Origin: Acidovorax sp. CCYZU-2555
Lineage (GTDB): Bacteria; Pseudomonadota; Gammaproteobacteria; Burkholderiales; Burkholderiaceae_C
Length of the DNA: 55,391 nt
Direction of reading: 5' to 3'
Assembly: GCF_018413525.1 (NCBI RefSeq)
Contig: NZ_JAHCDD010000036.1
Location: 1 to 55,391 of the forward strand
Both the position numbers and the translations under genes were made by a program. The notes under the pieces were generated by a model. It made no database searches. It saw nothing but the letters and a program-made list of their open reading frames with translations, and was not told where the DNA came from. Of the stretch, positions 20,491-30,906 are shown one piece after another. Numbering within the stretch: position 1 is the stretch's first letter; each line of letters starts with the position of its first letter.

Positions 20491-21339
20491 ATGCACCACG
20501 CAGCCTCTCCCATCGGCATTTTCGACAGCGGCATCGGCGGCCTCAGCGTCCTGCAGGCGCTGCGCCATGAACTGCCCCGGGAACATCTGGTCTATGTCGC
20601 CGACAGCGGCCATGCGCCCTACGGCGAGCGCGACGAAGCGTTCGTGCAGCAGCGCACCAGCGCCATCGCCCATCATCTGCGCGCGCAATACGGCATCAAG
20701 GCCCTGGTCATCGCCTGCAATACCGCGACCGCCGCGGCCGTGGAGCAACTGCGCCGCGAAATGCCCGATCTCACGCTGATCGGCGTGGAGCCCGCGCTCA
20801 AGCCGGCCTCGCTCAGCAGCCAGACCCACCATGTGGGCGTGATGGCCACGCGCGGCACGGTGAGCAGCGCGCGCTTCGCACGCCTGCTGAGTGAGCACTC
20901 ACAAAACACGAAATTCGAGGTGCAGGCCTGCGACGGTCTGGCGCGCGCGATCGAACTCGCGACCGAGTTGCCGCCCGCGGCCGACATGCAGGCCACCGAC
21001 CTCTGGGAGCGCTGCGCGAAACACACGCAGGCCCTGGGCAGCTTCGGCCTCAAGACCGGCGAGATCGACACGCTGGTGCTGGGCTGCACCCACTACCTGT
21101 TCGTCAAGGACGAGCTGCGCGCGCTGCTGGGCCCCGACGTTCAGCTGATAGACACCGGCGCGCCCGTCGCGCGCCAGGTGCGCCGCCTGCTGGCCCAGAC
21201 CGACATGCTCGCGCCCGAAGACCAGTCAGCGCCGCAGATCCAGCTGTTCGCCACGGGGGGCCTGAGCAGCCTGCAGGCCGCAGCCCAGCGCTGGCTCGAT
21301 TTGCCTGCGGGGCATTGTGCGCATATAGAGATTGCGTGA
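20491..21339 (+). CDS. murI: Glutamate racemase
   Basis: Makes D-glutamate for peptidoglycan. The 282 residues contain the N-terminal FDSGIGGLSVL, whose Asp and Ser bind substrate, ADSGHAPYG near residue 37, the catalytic cysteine Cys76 in VIACNTATAA, and the second catalytic cysteine Cys199 in LVLGCTHY. Length and motif spacing are normal. It lies between the class I fumarase terminator and a cluster of dispersed repeats, so it is transcribed alone. There is little room for a promoter (about 25 bp after the terminator), so its promoter may overlap that hairpin. Confidence 0.96.
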   Translation: MHHAASPIGIFDSGIGGLSVLQALRHELPREHLVYVADSGHAPYGERDEAFVQQRTSAIAHHLRAQYGIKALVIACNTATAAAVEQLRREMPDLTLIGVEPALKPASLSSQTHHVGVMATRGTVSSARFARLLSEHSQNTKFEVQACDGLARAIELATELPPAADMQATDLWERCAKHTQALGSFGLKTGEIDTLVLGCTHYLFVKDELRALLGPDVQLIDTGAPVARQVRRLLAQTDMLAPEDQSAPQIQLFATGGLSSLQAAAQRWLDLPAGHCAHIEIA

Positions 21340-21363
21340 CGCAATTCGAGGCTGGGCCGTTCA

Positions 21364-21520
21364 CCCTTCGATCAACTCAGGGCGAACGGAAAACCGTGGG
21401 TGCCTAGCCCTGAGCCTGTCGAAGAACCAAGGCGGGAACGAAAAAAACCGTCCGCCCCGGGCCTGCCGAAGGACAGAGGCATGAACGACAAAAACCGTTC
21501 GCCCTGAGCCTGTCGAAGGG
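21364..21520. repeat. Cluster of four TTCGACAGGCTCA-family repeats
   Basis: Copies lie at 21364-21389 (plus orientation, diverged), 21406-21424, 21448-21473 (diverged) and 21495-21520 (minus orientation). The last is the cleanest: CCGTTCGCCCTGAGCCTGTC followed by GAAGGG. They fill the spacer between the convergent murI and the YgjP-type gene, and pairs in opposite orientation can fold into hairpins that may serve as terminators. Spacing and sequence are irregular, so this is not a CRISPR array. Confidence 0.8.
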
Positions 21521-21535
21521 CCGGCATGCCAAGCC

Positions 21536-22105
21536 TCAAGCCGCCGCTGGCACCTCACCCCACAGCCGCCCGCCCCCCGCATCGAGGTGGGTCAGATACA
21601 GCCGCACATCGAACTCATACTGGTGGTATGACGGCTCCATGTGCGCGCACAGCTGGTAGAAAGCCTTGTCGTGGTCTTTCTCGCGCAGGTGGGCGAGTTC
21701 GTGGACCACGATCATGCGCAGGAATTCCTCGGGCGTGTTCTTGAACATGGACGCCACGCGAATCTCGTGGCGCGCCGACAGCTTGCCGCCCTGCACCAGC
21801 GCGCGGCTGGTGTGCAGGCCCAGCGCATTGCGCACCACATGGATCTTGCTGTCGTACATCACCTTGTGCACCGTGCCGCCATTGCGCAGGTGGCGCGACT
21901 TGAGCTCGGCGGTGTACTCGTACAGCGCCTTGTCGGTGCGCAGCGCATGCGCCTGCGGGTATTTGCGGCGCAGCAGCGCTGCCGTGCCGTCGTTGGCCAG
22001 CAGCGCGCGCACCTGTTCCTGCAGGTGAGCGGGATAGGAGCGCAGATAAGGCAGGTCCATCGCCGTGCTGCCCAGATGCGGCGCTCGCGCCGCGCCTGCA
22101 GGCAT
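21536..22105 (-). CDS. YgjP-like zinc metallopeptidase (DUF45/M48-related)
   Basis: A 189-residue protein with the gluzincin-like motif HELAHLREKDHDKAFYQL near residue 138. The two histidines of HELAH and the histidine of KDHDKAF make the expected zinc site. ELKSRHLRNGGTVHKVMYD earlier in the protein fits the family. The cellular substrate is unknown. The ATG at 22105 overlaps the stop of the upstream gene (TGATG), so translation is probably coupled. ATG at 22060 (MDLPYLRSY) is an alternative, and neither has a good ribosome-binding site. The 3' end runs into the repeat cluster. Confidence 0.8.
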   Translation of the reverse strand: MPAGAARAPHLGSTAMDLPYLRSYPAHLQEQVRALLANDGTAALLRRKYPQAHALRTDKALYEYTAELKSRHLRNGGTVHKVMYDSKIHVVRNALGLHTSRALVQGGKLSARHEIRVASMFKNTPEEFLRMIVVHELAHLREKDHDKAFYQLCAHMEPSYHQYEFDVRLYLTHLDAGGGRLWGEVPAAA

Positions 22106-22743
22106 CAGTGCAGGTGGCGCGGGCGGCGATTGCCGCCGCTGCCGTGGCCGGAGCCGCCGCCCGAGCCGCCGGGGCCGCGCGGCGGCTTGCCGATTTCGAG
22201 CGAATTCACCAGCGCGTCGAAGCGCAGCGAGAACAGCTTGTCGATTTCAGCGACCACGCCGCCGAGTTCGGCGCCGTCGAAGTGGCGCTCCATCATGTTG
22301 ACCACGTCCTGCACCAGCAGGTCGCGCTGCACCTGCATGATGGCCGCGGGCGTGGGGCCCACGAACAGCATCAGGAAGTCGTCGCGCGATTCGGCTTCGT
22401 CGGCCTCTTCGTCGTCATCGAATTCGGTGTCGTAGAACGTGACTTCGATCGCCGCGCCCTGCTCCGACAGCTCGTTGAGGCTCATGCACATCTCGTCGAG
22501 CGTCTGGCGGAAATCTTCGTCGCCGCGCACGGTCCAGCAAATCTGCAGGCGGTGCTCGCGCGCGTCGAACTGGATACCCGGCTCTTCTTCGTAGACGCTG
22601 GTCGCGCCATCGGCCAGCGACCGCGCGCCGGCGTAGGTCCACAGCGGCTTGAGCGCTTCCTGCAGCTGTTCGAAGCTGGTCTGGGCCGTCAACACCACTT
22701 GGCCGTGAACGTGGATTTCAAAAGGAGGGTTGTAACTTGACAT
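22105..22743 (-). CDS. Conserved hypothetical protein with acidic segment and Gly-rich tail
   Basis: A 212-residue cytoplasmic protein not assigned to a function. It has an N-terminal mixed alpha/beta region (MSSYNPPFEIHVHGQVVL onward) and a strongly acidic stretch near residue 130 (DTEFDDDEEADEAESRDD). A helical region follows (VQDVVNMMERHFDGAELGGV), and the C-terminus is rich in Gly and His. It overlaps the YgjP-type metallopeptidase gene by one base (TGATG), which points to joint production. The start at 22743 was chosen because the upstream part of the frame is unlike protein, and GCGAGA stands about 6 bases before the ATG. Confidence 0.75.
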   Translation of the reverse strand: MSSYNPPFEIHVHGQVVLTAQTSFEQLQEALKPLWTYAGARSLADGATSVYEEEPGIQFDAREHRLQICWTVRGDEDFRQTLDEMCMSLNELSEQGAAIEVTFYDTEFDDDEEADEAESRDDFLMLFVGPTPAAIMQVQRDLLVQDVVNMMERHFDGAELGGVVAEIDKLFSLRFDALVNSLEIGKPPRGPGGSGGGSGHGSGGNRRPRHLH

Positions 22744-22916
22744 ATCGAATCTCGCTGGGGCACTTGTCGGGGAAAACCGCTGTTTATGACGTGTCGTTAT
22801 GGAGGCAATTTTCAAGCGCTGTCCGGGGGCACCATGCAGCCCGGACATCCCGCCGTGCCGAGACGGCCTATTTTCGCATGTATCGTAACGCCCGCGCCGC
22901 TGCGCGTACAGCAGGC

Positions 22917-24002
22917 TCAGACGACGACGGGCTCGGGCTCCAGGCGTATGCCGAAGCGTTCGTAGACGCTGGTCTGTATCGCCCGCGCCAGCGTCATCAC
23001 TTCGCCGCCCGTGACGCTGGCGTCATCGGAATGGCGGTCGCCGCGGTTGACCAGCACCAGCGCCTGGCGCTCGTAGACGCCGGCCTTGCCCATGGTCTTG
23101 CCTTTCCAGCCGCAGGCGTCGATCAGCCAGCCCGCGGCCAGCTTGATGCTGCCGTCGGCCAGCGGGTAATGCACGATGCGCGGTTCGCGCGCGATGATGT
23201 CGGCGCACTGCTCGGCCGTCACCGTGGGGTTCTTGAAGAAGCTGCCGGCATTGCCCAGCACTTCGGGGTCGGGCAGCTTGGCGCGGCGAATTTCGCAGAC
23301 CCAGTCGAAGACCTGCCGCGCCGTGGGCCGCTCGATGCCGGCTTCGGCGCGCTTGCGTTCTATGTCCAGATAGCCGATTTCGGGCTTCCAGGCCTTGGGC
23401 AACGCAAAGCGCACGCGCGTGATCACGGCGCGGCCCGCCAGGCCCATGCCGCGCGGCGCGGCCGAGCGTGGGCCCAGGGGCTCGGCCGGAACATGCTTGA
23501 ACACCGAGTCGCGGTAGCTGAACGCGCATTGCGCGGCGTCGAGCGTGAAGCCCTGGCCCGTGACCAGATCGATCGCATCGAGCGAATCGAAACGGTCCTG
23601 CAACTCGACGCCATAGGCGCCGATGTTCTGCACCGGCGACGCGCCCACGGTGCCGGGAATCAGCGCCAGGTTTTCGAGGCCCGGCAGGCCCTGGTCCAGC
23701 GTCCAGGCCACCAGATCGTGCCAGCGCTCGCCCGCGCCGGCTTCGACGATCCAGGCCGTGGGCGTTTCATCGGCCACGCGCATGCCCTGGATTTCCATCT
23801 TCAGCACCAGGGGTTCTACATCGCCGGTCAGCACGATATTGCTGCCGCCGCCCAGCACCAGCAGCGGGCGCCGGCCCCAGAACGGGTCGGCGAGCACGGC
23901 GCGCACATCGTCTTCGGAATGCACGCGCACCAGGGCATGGGCGCGGGCCGCGATGCCAAAGGTATTGCTGTGCTGCAAGGGTACATTTTTCTCGACTAAC
24001 AT
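22917..24002 (-). CDS. murB: UDP-N-acetylenolpyruvoylglucosamine reductase
   Basis: FAD enzyme that makes UDP-N-acetylmuramate for peptidoglycan. The 361 residues are the type I (E. coli-like) form. [13 protein letters not shown] lies near residue 10, the FAD-binding [14 protein letters not shown] near 47, [18 protein letters not shown] near 115, and [10 protein letters not shown] near 250, with the serine proton donor. The start at 24002 (MLVEKNVPL) fits homologue N-termini better than the longer frame. It is divergent from yajQ, with 110 bp between the starts. A second peptidoglycan gene, murI, lies 1.6 kb away but on the other strand. Confidence 0.96.
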   Translation of the reverse strand: MLVEKNVPLQHSNTFGIAARAHALVRVHSEDDVRAVLADPFWGRRPLLVLGGGSNIVLTGDVEPLVLKMEIQGMRVADETPTAWIVEAGAGERWHDLVAWTLDQGLPGLENLALIPGTVGASPVQNIGAYGVELQDRFDSLDAIDLVTGQGFTLDAAQCAFSYRDSVFKHVPAEPLGPRSAAPRGMGLAGRAVITRVRFALPKAWKPEIGYLDIERKRAEAGIERPTARQVFDWVCEIRRAKLPDPEVLGNAGSFFKNPTVTAEQCADIIAREPRIVHYPLADGSIKLAAGWLIDACGWKGKTMGKAGVYERQALVLVNRGDRHSDDASVTGGEVMTLARAIQTSVYERFGIRLEPEPVVV

Positions 24003-24112
24003 CGGCTGGATTGTCGCACCCCGACCAGAGGCCCGCTGGCCACCGGCTTTGCCGCCGTCGCCCGCCTGCCCGCCGTGCGCTACACCGCCCCTTTCAGGAA
24101 AGAGAAATTCAC

Positions 24113-24598
24113 ATGCCATCTTTTGACACCGTTTGCGAAGCCGACTTCGTGGAAGTCAAGAACGCGGTCGAGAACGCCGCCAAGGAAATCGCCACGCGTT
24201 TCGACTTCAAGGGCTCGTCGGCCGCCGTCGAACTCAAGGACAAGGAAATCACCATGTACGGTGATGCCGACTTCCAGCTGACCCAGGTCGAAGACCTGCT
24301 GCGCAACAAGCTGACCAAGCGCAGCGTCGACGTGCGCTTTCTCGACATCCAGAAAGCGCAGAAGATCGGCGGCGACAAGCTCAAGCAGGTCGTCAAGGTG
24401 CGCAACGGCATCGAGTCCGAGCTGGCCAAGAAGCTGCAAAAGCTGATCAAGGAAAGCAAGCTCAAGGTGCAGGCCGCGATCCAGGAAGAGAAAGTGCGCA
24501 TCACCGGCGCCAAGCGCGACGACCTGCAGGCCGCCATGGCGCTGATCCGCAAGGAAATCGACGACGTGCCTCTGTCCTTCAACAACTTCCGCGACTGA
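24113..24598 (+). CDS. yajQ: YajQ-family nucleotide-binding protein
   Basis: A 161-residue member of the YajQ family, whose members bind cyclic di-GMP or other nucleotides and in Xanthomonas act with a LysR regulator. It begins [20 protein letters not shown] and has the repeated ferredoxin-like folds of the family, with [17 protein letters not shown] near residue 26 and [19 protein letters not shown] near 125. It ends PLSFNNFRD, the usual C-terminus. AGGAAAGAGA lies upstream of the ATG. It is followed 10 bp later by a retropepsin-like gene on the same strand, so the two are probably cotranscribed. Confidence 0.95.
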   Translation: MPSFDTVCEADFVEVKNAVENAAKEIATRFDFKGSSAAVELKDKEITMYGDADFQLTQVEDLLRNKLTKRSVDVRFLDIQKAQKIGGDKLKQVVKVRNGIESELAKKLQKLIKESKLKVQAAIQEEKVRITGAKRDDLQAAMALIRKEIDDVPLSFNNFRD

Positions 24599-24608
24599 GC
24601 TTCCCCCC

Positions 24609-25286
24609 ATGCCCGCGCCCCGTGGCCTGCGTCAGCGGTCTGCCGGCCTGTTCTCGGCCGGCCTGGTCCTTGCATTGAGTCTGCCCGGCGCAGCCGGCGC
24701 CCAGTCGGTCGCACTGACCGGGGTTCTGGGCAGCAAGGCGCTGCTGGTGATCGATGGCGGCGCGCCGCGCACGCTGGCCGCGGGCGAAAGCCTGGGCGCG
24801 GTGCGCGTGCTCAAGGTCGGGCCTGACGAAGCGCTGGTCGATATCGCGGGCCGCCAGCAGCGGCTGCGCCTGGGCGAAGCGCCGGTGCAGCTGGGCGCAC
24901 GCCCTGCGGCCGGCGGGCCGGCGCGGCTGGTGCTGTACGCAGACAGCCAGGGCCATTTCATCGAACAGGGCCAGATCAACGGCCAGCCCATGCGCTATCT
25001 GGTCGATACCGGCGCCAGCGCCGTGGCAATAGGCCGGGCTGAAGCCGACCGCCTGGGCCTGCCCTATTTGCAGGGCCAGAGCGTGCAGATGGGCACGGCC
25101 AACGGCGCGGTGCGCGGCTGGCGCCTGCGGCTCGACTCGGTGCGCATAGGCGGCCTCGAAGCGCGCGGCGTAGACGCCGTGGTCACGCCCCAGGCCATGC
25201 CATTCGTGCTGCTGGGCAACAGCTTTCTGGCCGACTTCCACATGACGCGCCAGGGCGACCAGATGGTGCTCGAAAAGCGCCGCTGA
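24609..25286 (+). CDS. Periplasmic retropepsin-like aspartic protease family protein
   Basis: A 225-residue protein with a signal peptide (to about residue 31, SLPGAAGA) and one aspartic-protease motif, LVDTGASAVAIG, with Asp133 as the presumed catalytic residue. The hydrophobic partner segment AMPFVLLGNSFLADF lies near the C-terminus. It fits the clan AA/TIGR02281-like group, which would act as a dimer. Its substrate is not known. It lies 10 bp after yajQ. Its last codons and stop form one arm of a hairpin that acts as the terminator of the convergent plsY. Confidence 0.85.
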   Translation: MPAPRGLRQRSAGLFSAGLVLALSLPGAAGAQSVALTGVLGSKALLVIDGGAPRTLAAGESLGAVRVLKVGPDEALVDIAGRQQRLRLGEAPVQLGARPAAGGPARLVLYADSQGHFIEQGQINGQPMRYLVDTGASAVAIGRAEADRLGLPYLQGQSVQMGTANGAVRGWRLRLDSVRIGGLEARGVDAVVTPQAMPFVLLGNSFLADFHMTRQGDQMVLEKRR

Positions 25287-25301
25287 AACGACAGCGGCGC
25301 T
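25272..25301 (-). terminator. Rho-independent terminator of plsY, overlapping the retropepsin gene end
   Basis: The perfect ten-base stem AGCGCCGCTG (25276-25285) and CAGCGGCGCT (25292-25301) has a six-base loop. On the minus strand it is followed by TTTT, so it ends the plsY message 9 bases past its stop. The left arm contains the end of the convergent retropepsin gene. Confidence 0.8.
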
Positions 25302-25309
25302 GGGCTGCT

Positions 25310-25972
25310 TCAGCCGCGCTTGTTCTTGCCCGCGGCCTTGGCGGGGTCCGACTTCTTGCCCAGGCGCGACTCCTTGCCCGCGATCAGACGCTGGATGTTT
25401 TCGCGGTGGCGCCAGATGAGCAGCAGGCCCATGGCGACGATGGCCGCCGTGACCGGGCCTTCGGTGTACCACAGCACGCCGCCGAACAGCACGTAATAGA
25501 CCGGCGCGAACACCGCCGCCACCAGCGAGGCCAGCGACGAATAGCGGAAGAAGACCGCGATGATCAGCCAGGTCAGCGCCGTCGCCAGGCCCAGCCAGCC
25601 GCTGATGCCCAGCAGCACGCCCAGCGCCGTGGCCACGCCCTTGCCGCCCTTGAAGCGGAAGAACACCGGGTAGAGATGACCCAGGAAGGCCGCGAGCGCG
25701 ACCGCGGCCAGCGTGCCGTCGCCCAGGCCATAAGGCTTGCCGAACCACTGCACCAGCATCACCGGCAGCCAGCCCTTGAGCGCGTCGAGCAGCAGCGTGG
25801 CGATCGCCGCGGGTTTGCTGCCCGAGCGCAGCACATTGGTCGCGCCGGGGTTGCCGCTGCCGTAGGTGCGCGGGTCGTGCAGGCCCATCACGCGGCTGAC
25901 GATCACGGCGAACGACAGCGAGCCGATGAGGTACGCGGCCAGCGTCGCGAGGAAAGGATAAAACGCGTTCAA
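25310..25972 (-). CDS. plsY: Glycerol-3-phosphate acyltransferase PlsY
   Basis: Inner-membrane enzyme that acylates glycerol-3-phosphate using acyl-phosphate, the first step of phospholipid synthesis. About 220 residues with several membrane helices. The three conserved loops are visible: [32 protein letters not shown] and the C-terminal [15 protein letters not shown]. The start is taken as TTG at 25972 (reading MNAFYPFLA) because AAGGA lies 6 bases upstream and the protein then begins as homologues do. The TTG at 26008 is less likely, and no ATG is available. The C-terminus is Lys-rich. A terminator overlapping the convergent gene follows. Confidence 0.95.
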   Translation of the reverse strand: MNAFYPFLATLAAYLIGSLSFAVIVSRVMGLHDPRTYGSGNPGATNVLRSGSKPAAIATLLLDALKGWLPVMLVQWFGKPYGLGDGTLAAVALAAFLGHLYPVFFRFKGGKGVATALGVLLGISGWLGLATALTWLIIAVFFRYSSLASLVAAVFAPVYYVLFGGVLWYTEGPVTAAIVAMGLLLIWRHRENIQRLIAGKESRLGKKSDPAKAAGKNKRG

Positions 25973-26051
25973 TTCAAGTCCTTGGCCCGCATCGGGCCGG
26001 TATGCCAAAAAACAGTCGCGCAGGCGTGCGCACGCCCGCCGCGCGGGACTG

Positions 26052-26546
26052 CTATTCTGCCAGCGCGCACTGCACCGGCTGGGCTTTCAACAGATCCAGA
26101 CATACCCGCGGATCGATCTGCACGAGAAAACCGCGGCGCCCGCCGTTGATCGCGATGCGCGGCAGCTCCAGAATGCTTTGCTCTATGTAGACCGGCATCG
26201 CGCGGCGCGTGCCGAACGGCGAGGTGCCGCCGATCAGATAGCCGCTGTGCCGGTTGGCGACGTCGGGCTTGCAGGGCTCGACCGACTTGGCGCCGATCTG
26301 GCGCGCAAGATTCTTGGTCGACACCTTGCAGTCGCCGTGCATCAGCACGATCAGCGGCTTGGCGTCCTGGTCCTGCATGATCAGCGTCTTGACCACGCTG
26401 TGCTCCTCGAAGCCCAGGCTGGCCGCGCTGTGCGAGGTGCCGCCATGCTCCTGGTATTCGTAGGGATGCTCGGTGAACTCGACCCGGTTCGCGCGCAGCA
26501 GCTGCGTGGCCGGAGTCTCGCTCACATGGGCCGACTTCTTGCTCAT
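26052..26546 (-). CDS. ybaK: Cys-tRNA(Pro) deacylase YbaK
   Basis: Trans-acting editing factor that hydrolyses Cys-tRNA(Pro) formed by mischarging. The 164 residues form one YbaK/EbsC domain. The catalytic lysine lies in SVVKTLIMQ near residue 53, and [28 protein letters not shown] and [14 protein letters not shown] follow in the usual order. It overlaps the upstream aldo/keto reductase gene by four bases (ATGA), so the two are translationally coupled, though no functional link is evident. It lies 79 bp before plsY on the same strand. Confidence 0.93.
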   Translation of the reverse strand: MSKKSAHVSETPATQLLRANRVEFTEHPYEYQEHGGTSHSAASLGFEEHSVVKTLIMQDQDAKPLIVLMHGDCKVSTKNLARQIGAKSVEPCKPDVANRHSGYLIGGTSPFGTRRAMPVYIEQSILELPRIAINGGRRGFLVQIDPRVCLDLLKAQPVQCALAE

Positions 26547-27601
26547 ACCGCGGGGTCGCGCATTTCCCAGCGCAACTGGTTGATGTCGGCGAGTAGCGCC
26601 GCGGGCAGCTGCGTGCCCCAGACCGCGCAGTCTTCCTCGAGCTGGGCCAGCGAAGTCACGCCGATGATGGTGCTGGCCACGCAGCGCTGCGTGTAGCAGA
26701 ACGCCAGCGCCATCTGCGTGGGGCTCAGACCGTTGTCGCGCGCCAGCTGGTTGTAGCGGCGCGCGGCGACCAGCGCATCGGGGCGGCCCCAGCGCTGCTT
26801 GCGCACCGATTCGTACGACAGCCGCGTGCCCTGGGGCGCCTCGGGGCCCTCGATGCCGCTGGCATCGTACTTGCCGGTGAGCAGGCCCACGCCCAGCGGC
26901 GAATAGGCGAGCAGCGACACATCGAGCCGGTCGCAGGTTTCGTCGAGCGCGTTCTCATAGCCGCGGTTGAGCAGGCAGTACGGGTTCTGGATGCTCGCCA
27001 CGCGCGGCAGGCCATGGGCCTCGGCCAGGCGCACGAATTCATGCACGCCATAGGGCGTTTCGTTCGACAGGCCCACATGGCGGATCTTGCCCGCGCGCAC
27101 CAGGCCGGCCAGCGCTTGGAGCTGTTCGTGGATAGGCGTCTGCGAAGTTTCCTTGGCGGGGTCGTAGTACATGGCGCCGAACGCCGGCACATGGCGCTCG
27201 GGCCAGTGGATCTGGTAGAGGTCGATGACATCGGTCTGCAGCCGGCGCAGGCTGGCATCGCACGAGGCGACGATGTCGGCGGCGGTCATGCCCGCGCCGT
27301 CACGCACCCAGGGCATGCCGCGCGACGGGCCCGCGACCTTGCTCGCGAGCACCAATTTGTCGCGCACGCCGGGGCGGCTGGCGAACCAGTTGCCCAGAAT
27401 GGTTTCGGTCGAGCCAAAGGTCGCGGCGCGCGTGGGCACGGAATACATCTCGGCCGTGTCGAGGAAATTGACGCCCAGCTCGAGCGAACGGTCGAGGATT
27501 GCATGGGCCTGGGCTTGCGCTACCTGCTCGCCGAACGTCATCGTTCCCAGGCAAATGGGCGTGACCTGCAAATCGCTTTTTCCTAACTGAACCTTGTGCA
27601 T
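26543..27601 (-). CDS. Aldo/keto reductase (Tas-like)
   Basis: NADPH-dependent TIM-barrel oxidoreductase of 352 residues. The catalytic tetrad is present: Asp and Tyr in LDTAEMYSVPT near residue 48, Lys in VLASKVAGPS near 85, and His in YQIHWPER near 132. The extended loop after the tyrosine (the ATFGSTETILGNWFASR segment) is typical of the Tas/YajO branch. The physiological substrate is unknown. It starts at 27601 and is divergent from an alpha/beta hydrolase with about 125 bp between them. Its stop overlaps the start of ybaK. Confidence 0.92.
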   Translation of the reverse strand: MHKVQLGKSDLQVTPICLGTMTFGEQVAQAQAHAILDRSLELGVNFLDTAEMYSVPTRAATFGSTETILGNWFASRPGVRDKLVLASKVAGPSRGMPWVRDGAGMTAADIVASCDASLRRLQTDVIDLYQIHWPERHVPAFGAMYYDPAKETSQTPIHEQLQALAGLVRAGKIRHVGLSNETPYGVHEFVRLAEAHGLPRVASIQNPYCLLNRGYENALDETCDRLDVSLLAYSPLGVGLLTGKYDASGIEGPEAPQGTRLSYESVRKQRWGRPDALVAARRYNQLARDNGLSPTQMALAFCYTQRCVASTIIGVTSLAQLEEDCAVWGTQLPAALLADINQLRWEMRDPAV

Positions 27602-27727
27602 GCAATCTCCGGGGGGCTTGGAATGGGACCCGCCAGTTTACGGAATACTGCGGCCCTTGCCGCGAAGAAACCGCGGCTGTCCCTGCGACGACTGCGGATG
27701 CTGCGGCGCGGGGAAATAATTGCGTCC

Positions 27728-28657
27728 ATGTACACCGTTCAACGCCCCAGCCGTTCCGAATACCTGCCCCTGCGCGGCATCGACTACCACGTGCGACTAT
27801 GGGAGCCGGAAAATGCAGACAGCGCGCTGGCGCCGCTGGTGCTTGCCCACGGCTGGATGGATGTCGCTGCGTCCTATCAATTTGTCGTCGACGCGTTCTC
27901 GCAAGACTTCTTCGCGGGGCGCACGATCATCGCCGCCGACTGGCGCGGTTTCGGCCTCACGAAGCCGGCCGCGCGCGTCGACCACTACCAGTTTGTCGAC
28001 TACCTCGCCGACCTGGACCTGCTGCTCGAACATTACGCGCCCGGCCAGGCCGTCGATCTGGTCGGCCACAGCATGGGCGGCAACGTGGCCATGCTCTATG
28101 CGGGCGCGCGGCCAGCGCGTATCCGGCGCCTGGTGAACCTCGAGGGCTTTGGCCTGGCGCCTACGCAGGCCGGCGAGGCGCCCGCGCGCTATGCGCAATG
28201 GCTCGATGAAACGCGCGCACTGGCGCGCGGCGATCTCGATCTCAAGAGCTATGACAGCCTCGAAGGCGTGGCCCAGCGGCTGCGCAAGACCAATCGCCGC
28301 ATAGACCAGGACAAGGCAATGTGGCTGGCCCGGCACTGGGCCGCGCCCGACGCCGACGGCCGCTGGCACATCCTGGGCGACGCCGCGCACAAGGTCGTCA
28401 ACCCGCATCTGTTTCGCGTCGACGAAGTGCTCGCGCTGTATGCCGCCATCACCGCGCCCACGCTGGCCATCGAGGCCAGCGACGACAGCCTGGCGCAATG
28501 GAACCAGGGCCGCTACTCGCTGGCCGAGTACCACGCGCGGCTGACCCAGGTGCGCGACTGCCGCACGGCGCGCGTCGATGATGCGGGCCATATGCTGCAC
28601 CACGACCAGCCCCAGGCCGTGGCGCGGCTGATCGAGGATTTTCTGCGCACCCCGTAG
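27728..28657 (+). CDS. Alpha/beta-fold hydrolase
   Basis: A 309-residue soluble hydrolase. The oxyanion-hole segment LAHGWMDVAAS lies near residue 40. The nucleophile elbow GHSMGGN, with its serine, is near 116, and the C-terminal histidine is in DDAGHMLHHDQPQAV near 288. All three fit an active esterase, lipase or epoxide-hydrolase-like enzyme with a serine nucleophile. The substrate is unknown. The ATG at 27728 was chosen over the longer frame because the first 44 codons there are unlike protein. It converges with the protease-inhibitor gene, with 15 bp between the stop codons. Confidence 0.88.
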   Translation: MYTVQRPSRSEYLPLRGIDYHVRLWEPENADSALAPLVLAHGWMDVAASYQFVVDAFSQDFFAGRTIIAADWRGFGLTKPAARVDHYQFVDYLADLDLLLEHYAPGQAVDLVGHSMGGNVAMLYAGARPARIRRLVNLEGFGLAPTQAGEAPARYAQWLDETRALARGDLDLKSYDSLEGVAQRLRKTNRRIDQDKAMWLARHWAAPDADGRWHILGDAAHKVVNPHLFRVDEVLALYAAITAPTLAIEASDDSLAQWNQGRYSLAEYHARLTQVRDCRTARVDDAGHMLHHDQPQAVARLIEDFLRTP

Positions 28658-28672
28658 CCGCGGGCCCGGCCG

Positions 28673-29047
28673 TCATTCGGCGGCTTTTTTCCTTTGCAGC
28701 CGCATGCCGTGCTCGCTGGCGATGTGGCTGCGATAGCCGCCCGCTTCCTGCGAAAAGAAGATCAGCGTGGTTCCCTCGTGGTCGAGAAGGGAAATTCCAT
28801 CCGGAGCAGGACGCCAAGCCACGGCATCCAGCGGGAAAGTGCAGGCGCCGGCGCGCGCGTCTATGGTCAAGCGGTAGCCATTGGCCTGCGGGATTTCGTC
28901 TATCCAGAGATGGATGGCGCAAAACTGCCGGGCATCGGACACGATCCAATCACCCACCAGATCTTTGGGATGGGGCAAGGGCAGCGAGCTGCCCAGCGCG
29001 GTGGTTGTAACCATAATTGAAAATAAAAAAGGAGAAATGAGTTTCAT
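28673..29047 (-). CDS. inh: AprI/Inh-type inhibitor of serralysin
   Basis: Periplasmic inhibitor that protects the producing cell from its own metalloprotease. The 124-residue precursor has a signal peptide ending in TTTALG, so the mature protein begins SSLPLPHPKDL. Known Inh proteins also start Ser-Ser-Leu, and this trunk enters the active-site cleft of the protease. Two cysteines (DARQFCAIHL and AGACTFPL) would form the conserved disulfide. VAWRPAPDGISLL, IFFSQEAGGYR and the Lys-rich end match the family's beta-barrel. It lies 113 bp downstream of the serralysin gene on the same strand, with a strong hairpin between. The start codon has only a weak ribosome-binding site. Confidence 0.88.
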   Translation of the reverse strand: MKLISPFLFSIMVTTTALGSSLPLPHPKDLVGDWIVSDARQFCAIHLWIDEIPQANGYRLTIDARAGACTFPLDAVAWRPAPDGISLLDHEGTTLIFFSQEAGGYRSHIASEHGMRLQRKKAAE

Positions 29048-29120
29048 GGCCTCGGACTTTCAAAATATGACAAAGCTCCTTGCCTCTTGCAGCCATTGAA
29101 CCGGGCGACAAATCGCAAAA

Positions 29121-29154
29121 GGATGAAAACCCGTATTTCGACGGGCTTTCATCC
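29121..29154 (-). terminator. Strong hairpin between the serralysin and inhibitor genes
   Basis: Fourteen-base arms 29121-29134 (GGATGAAAACCCGT) and 29141-29154 (ACGGGCTTTCATCC) pair across a six-base loop. The only imperfect position becomes a G-U pair in minus-strand RNA. On that strand four T residues follow. The hairpin starts 6 bases after the serralysin stop, so it could end most transcripts there, stabilise the protease mRNA, and allow partial read-through to the inhibitor. Confidence 0.75.
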
Positions 29155-29160
29155 AATCAG

Positions 29161-30606
<1,446 letters not shown>

Positions 30607-30906
30607 TTACCTTTTAAATATAAAAAAATTGCTTTTCAGTTCTCTTATTCCATGCAATACGTGTGACCAAAAATATCGCGAACCGAGATTCGACGTGAAT
30701 TCACAGAAGGACATCATTGCGACATAGACCTGAATCACCAACACAAAGCACTCATGACTGATTCGTCGATATATCTTTCCCCAAGATACGCGTGAAATGA
30801 AAATTTATGCTTTTCTCAAAAATTGCGACTCCTTGATTTTTCGGAAGTACTTTGCCAGCCGCATCGACTGATGCGGAAAAATACACAGACTTGCCGATGC
30901 AAAATT

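Noticed and set aside
21364..21520. Possible CRISPR array
   Set aside because: The repeats vary in sequence, orientation and spacing, and no cas gene is present.
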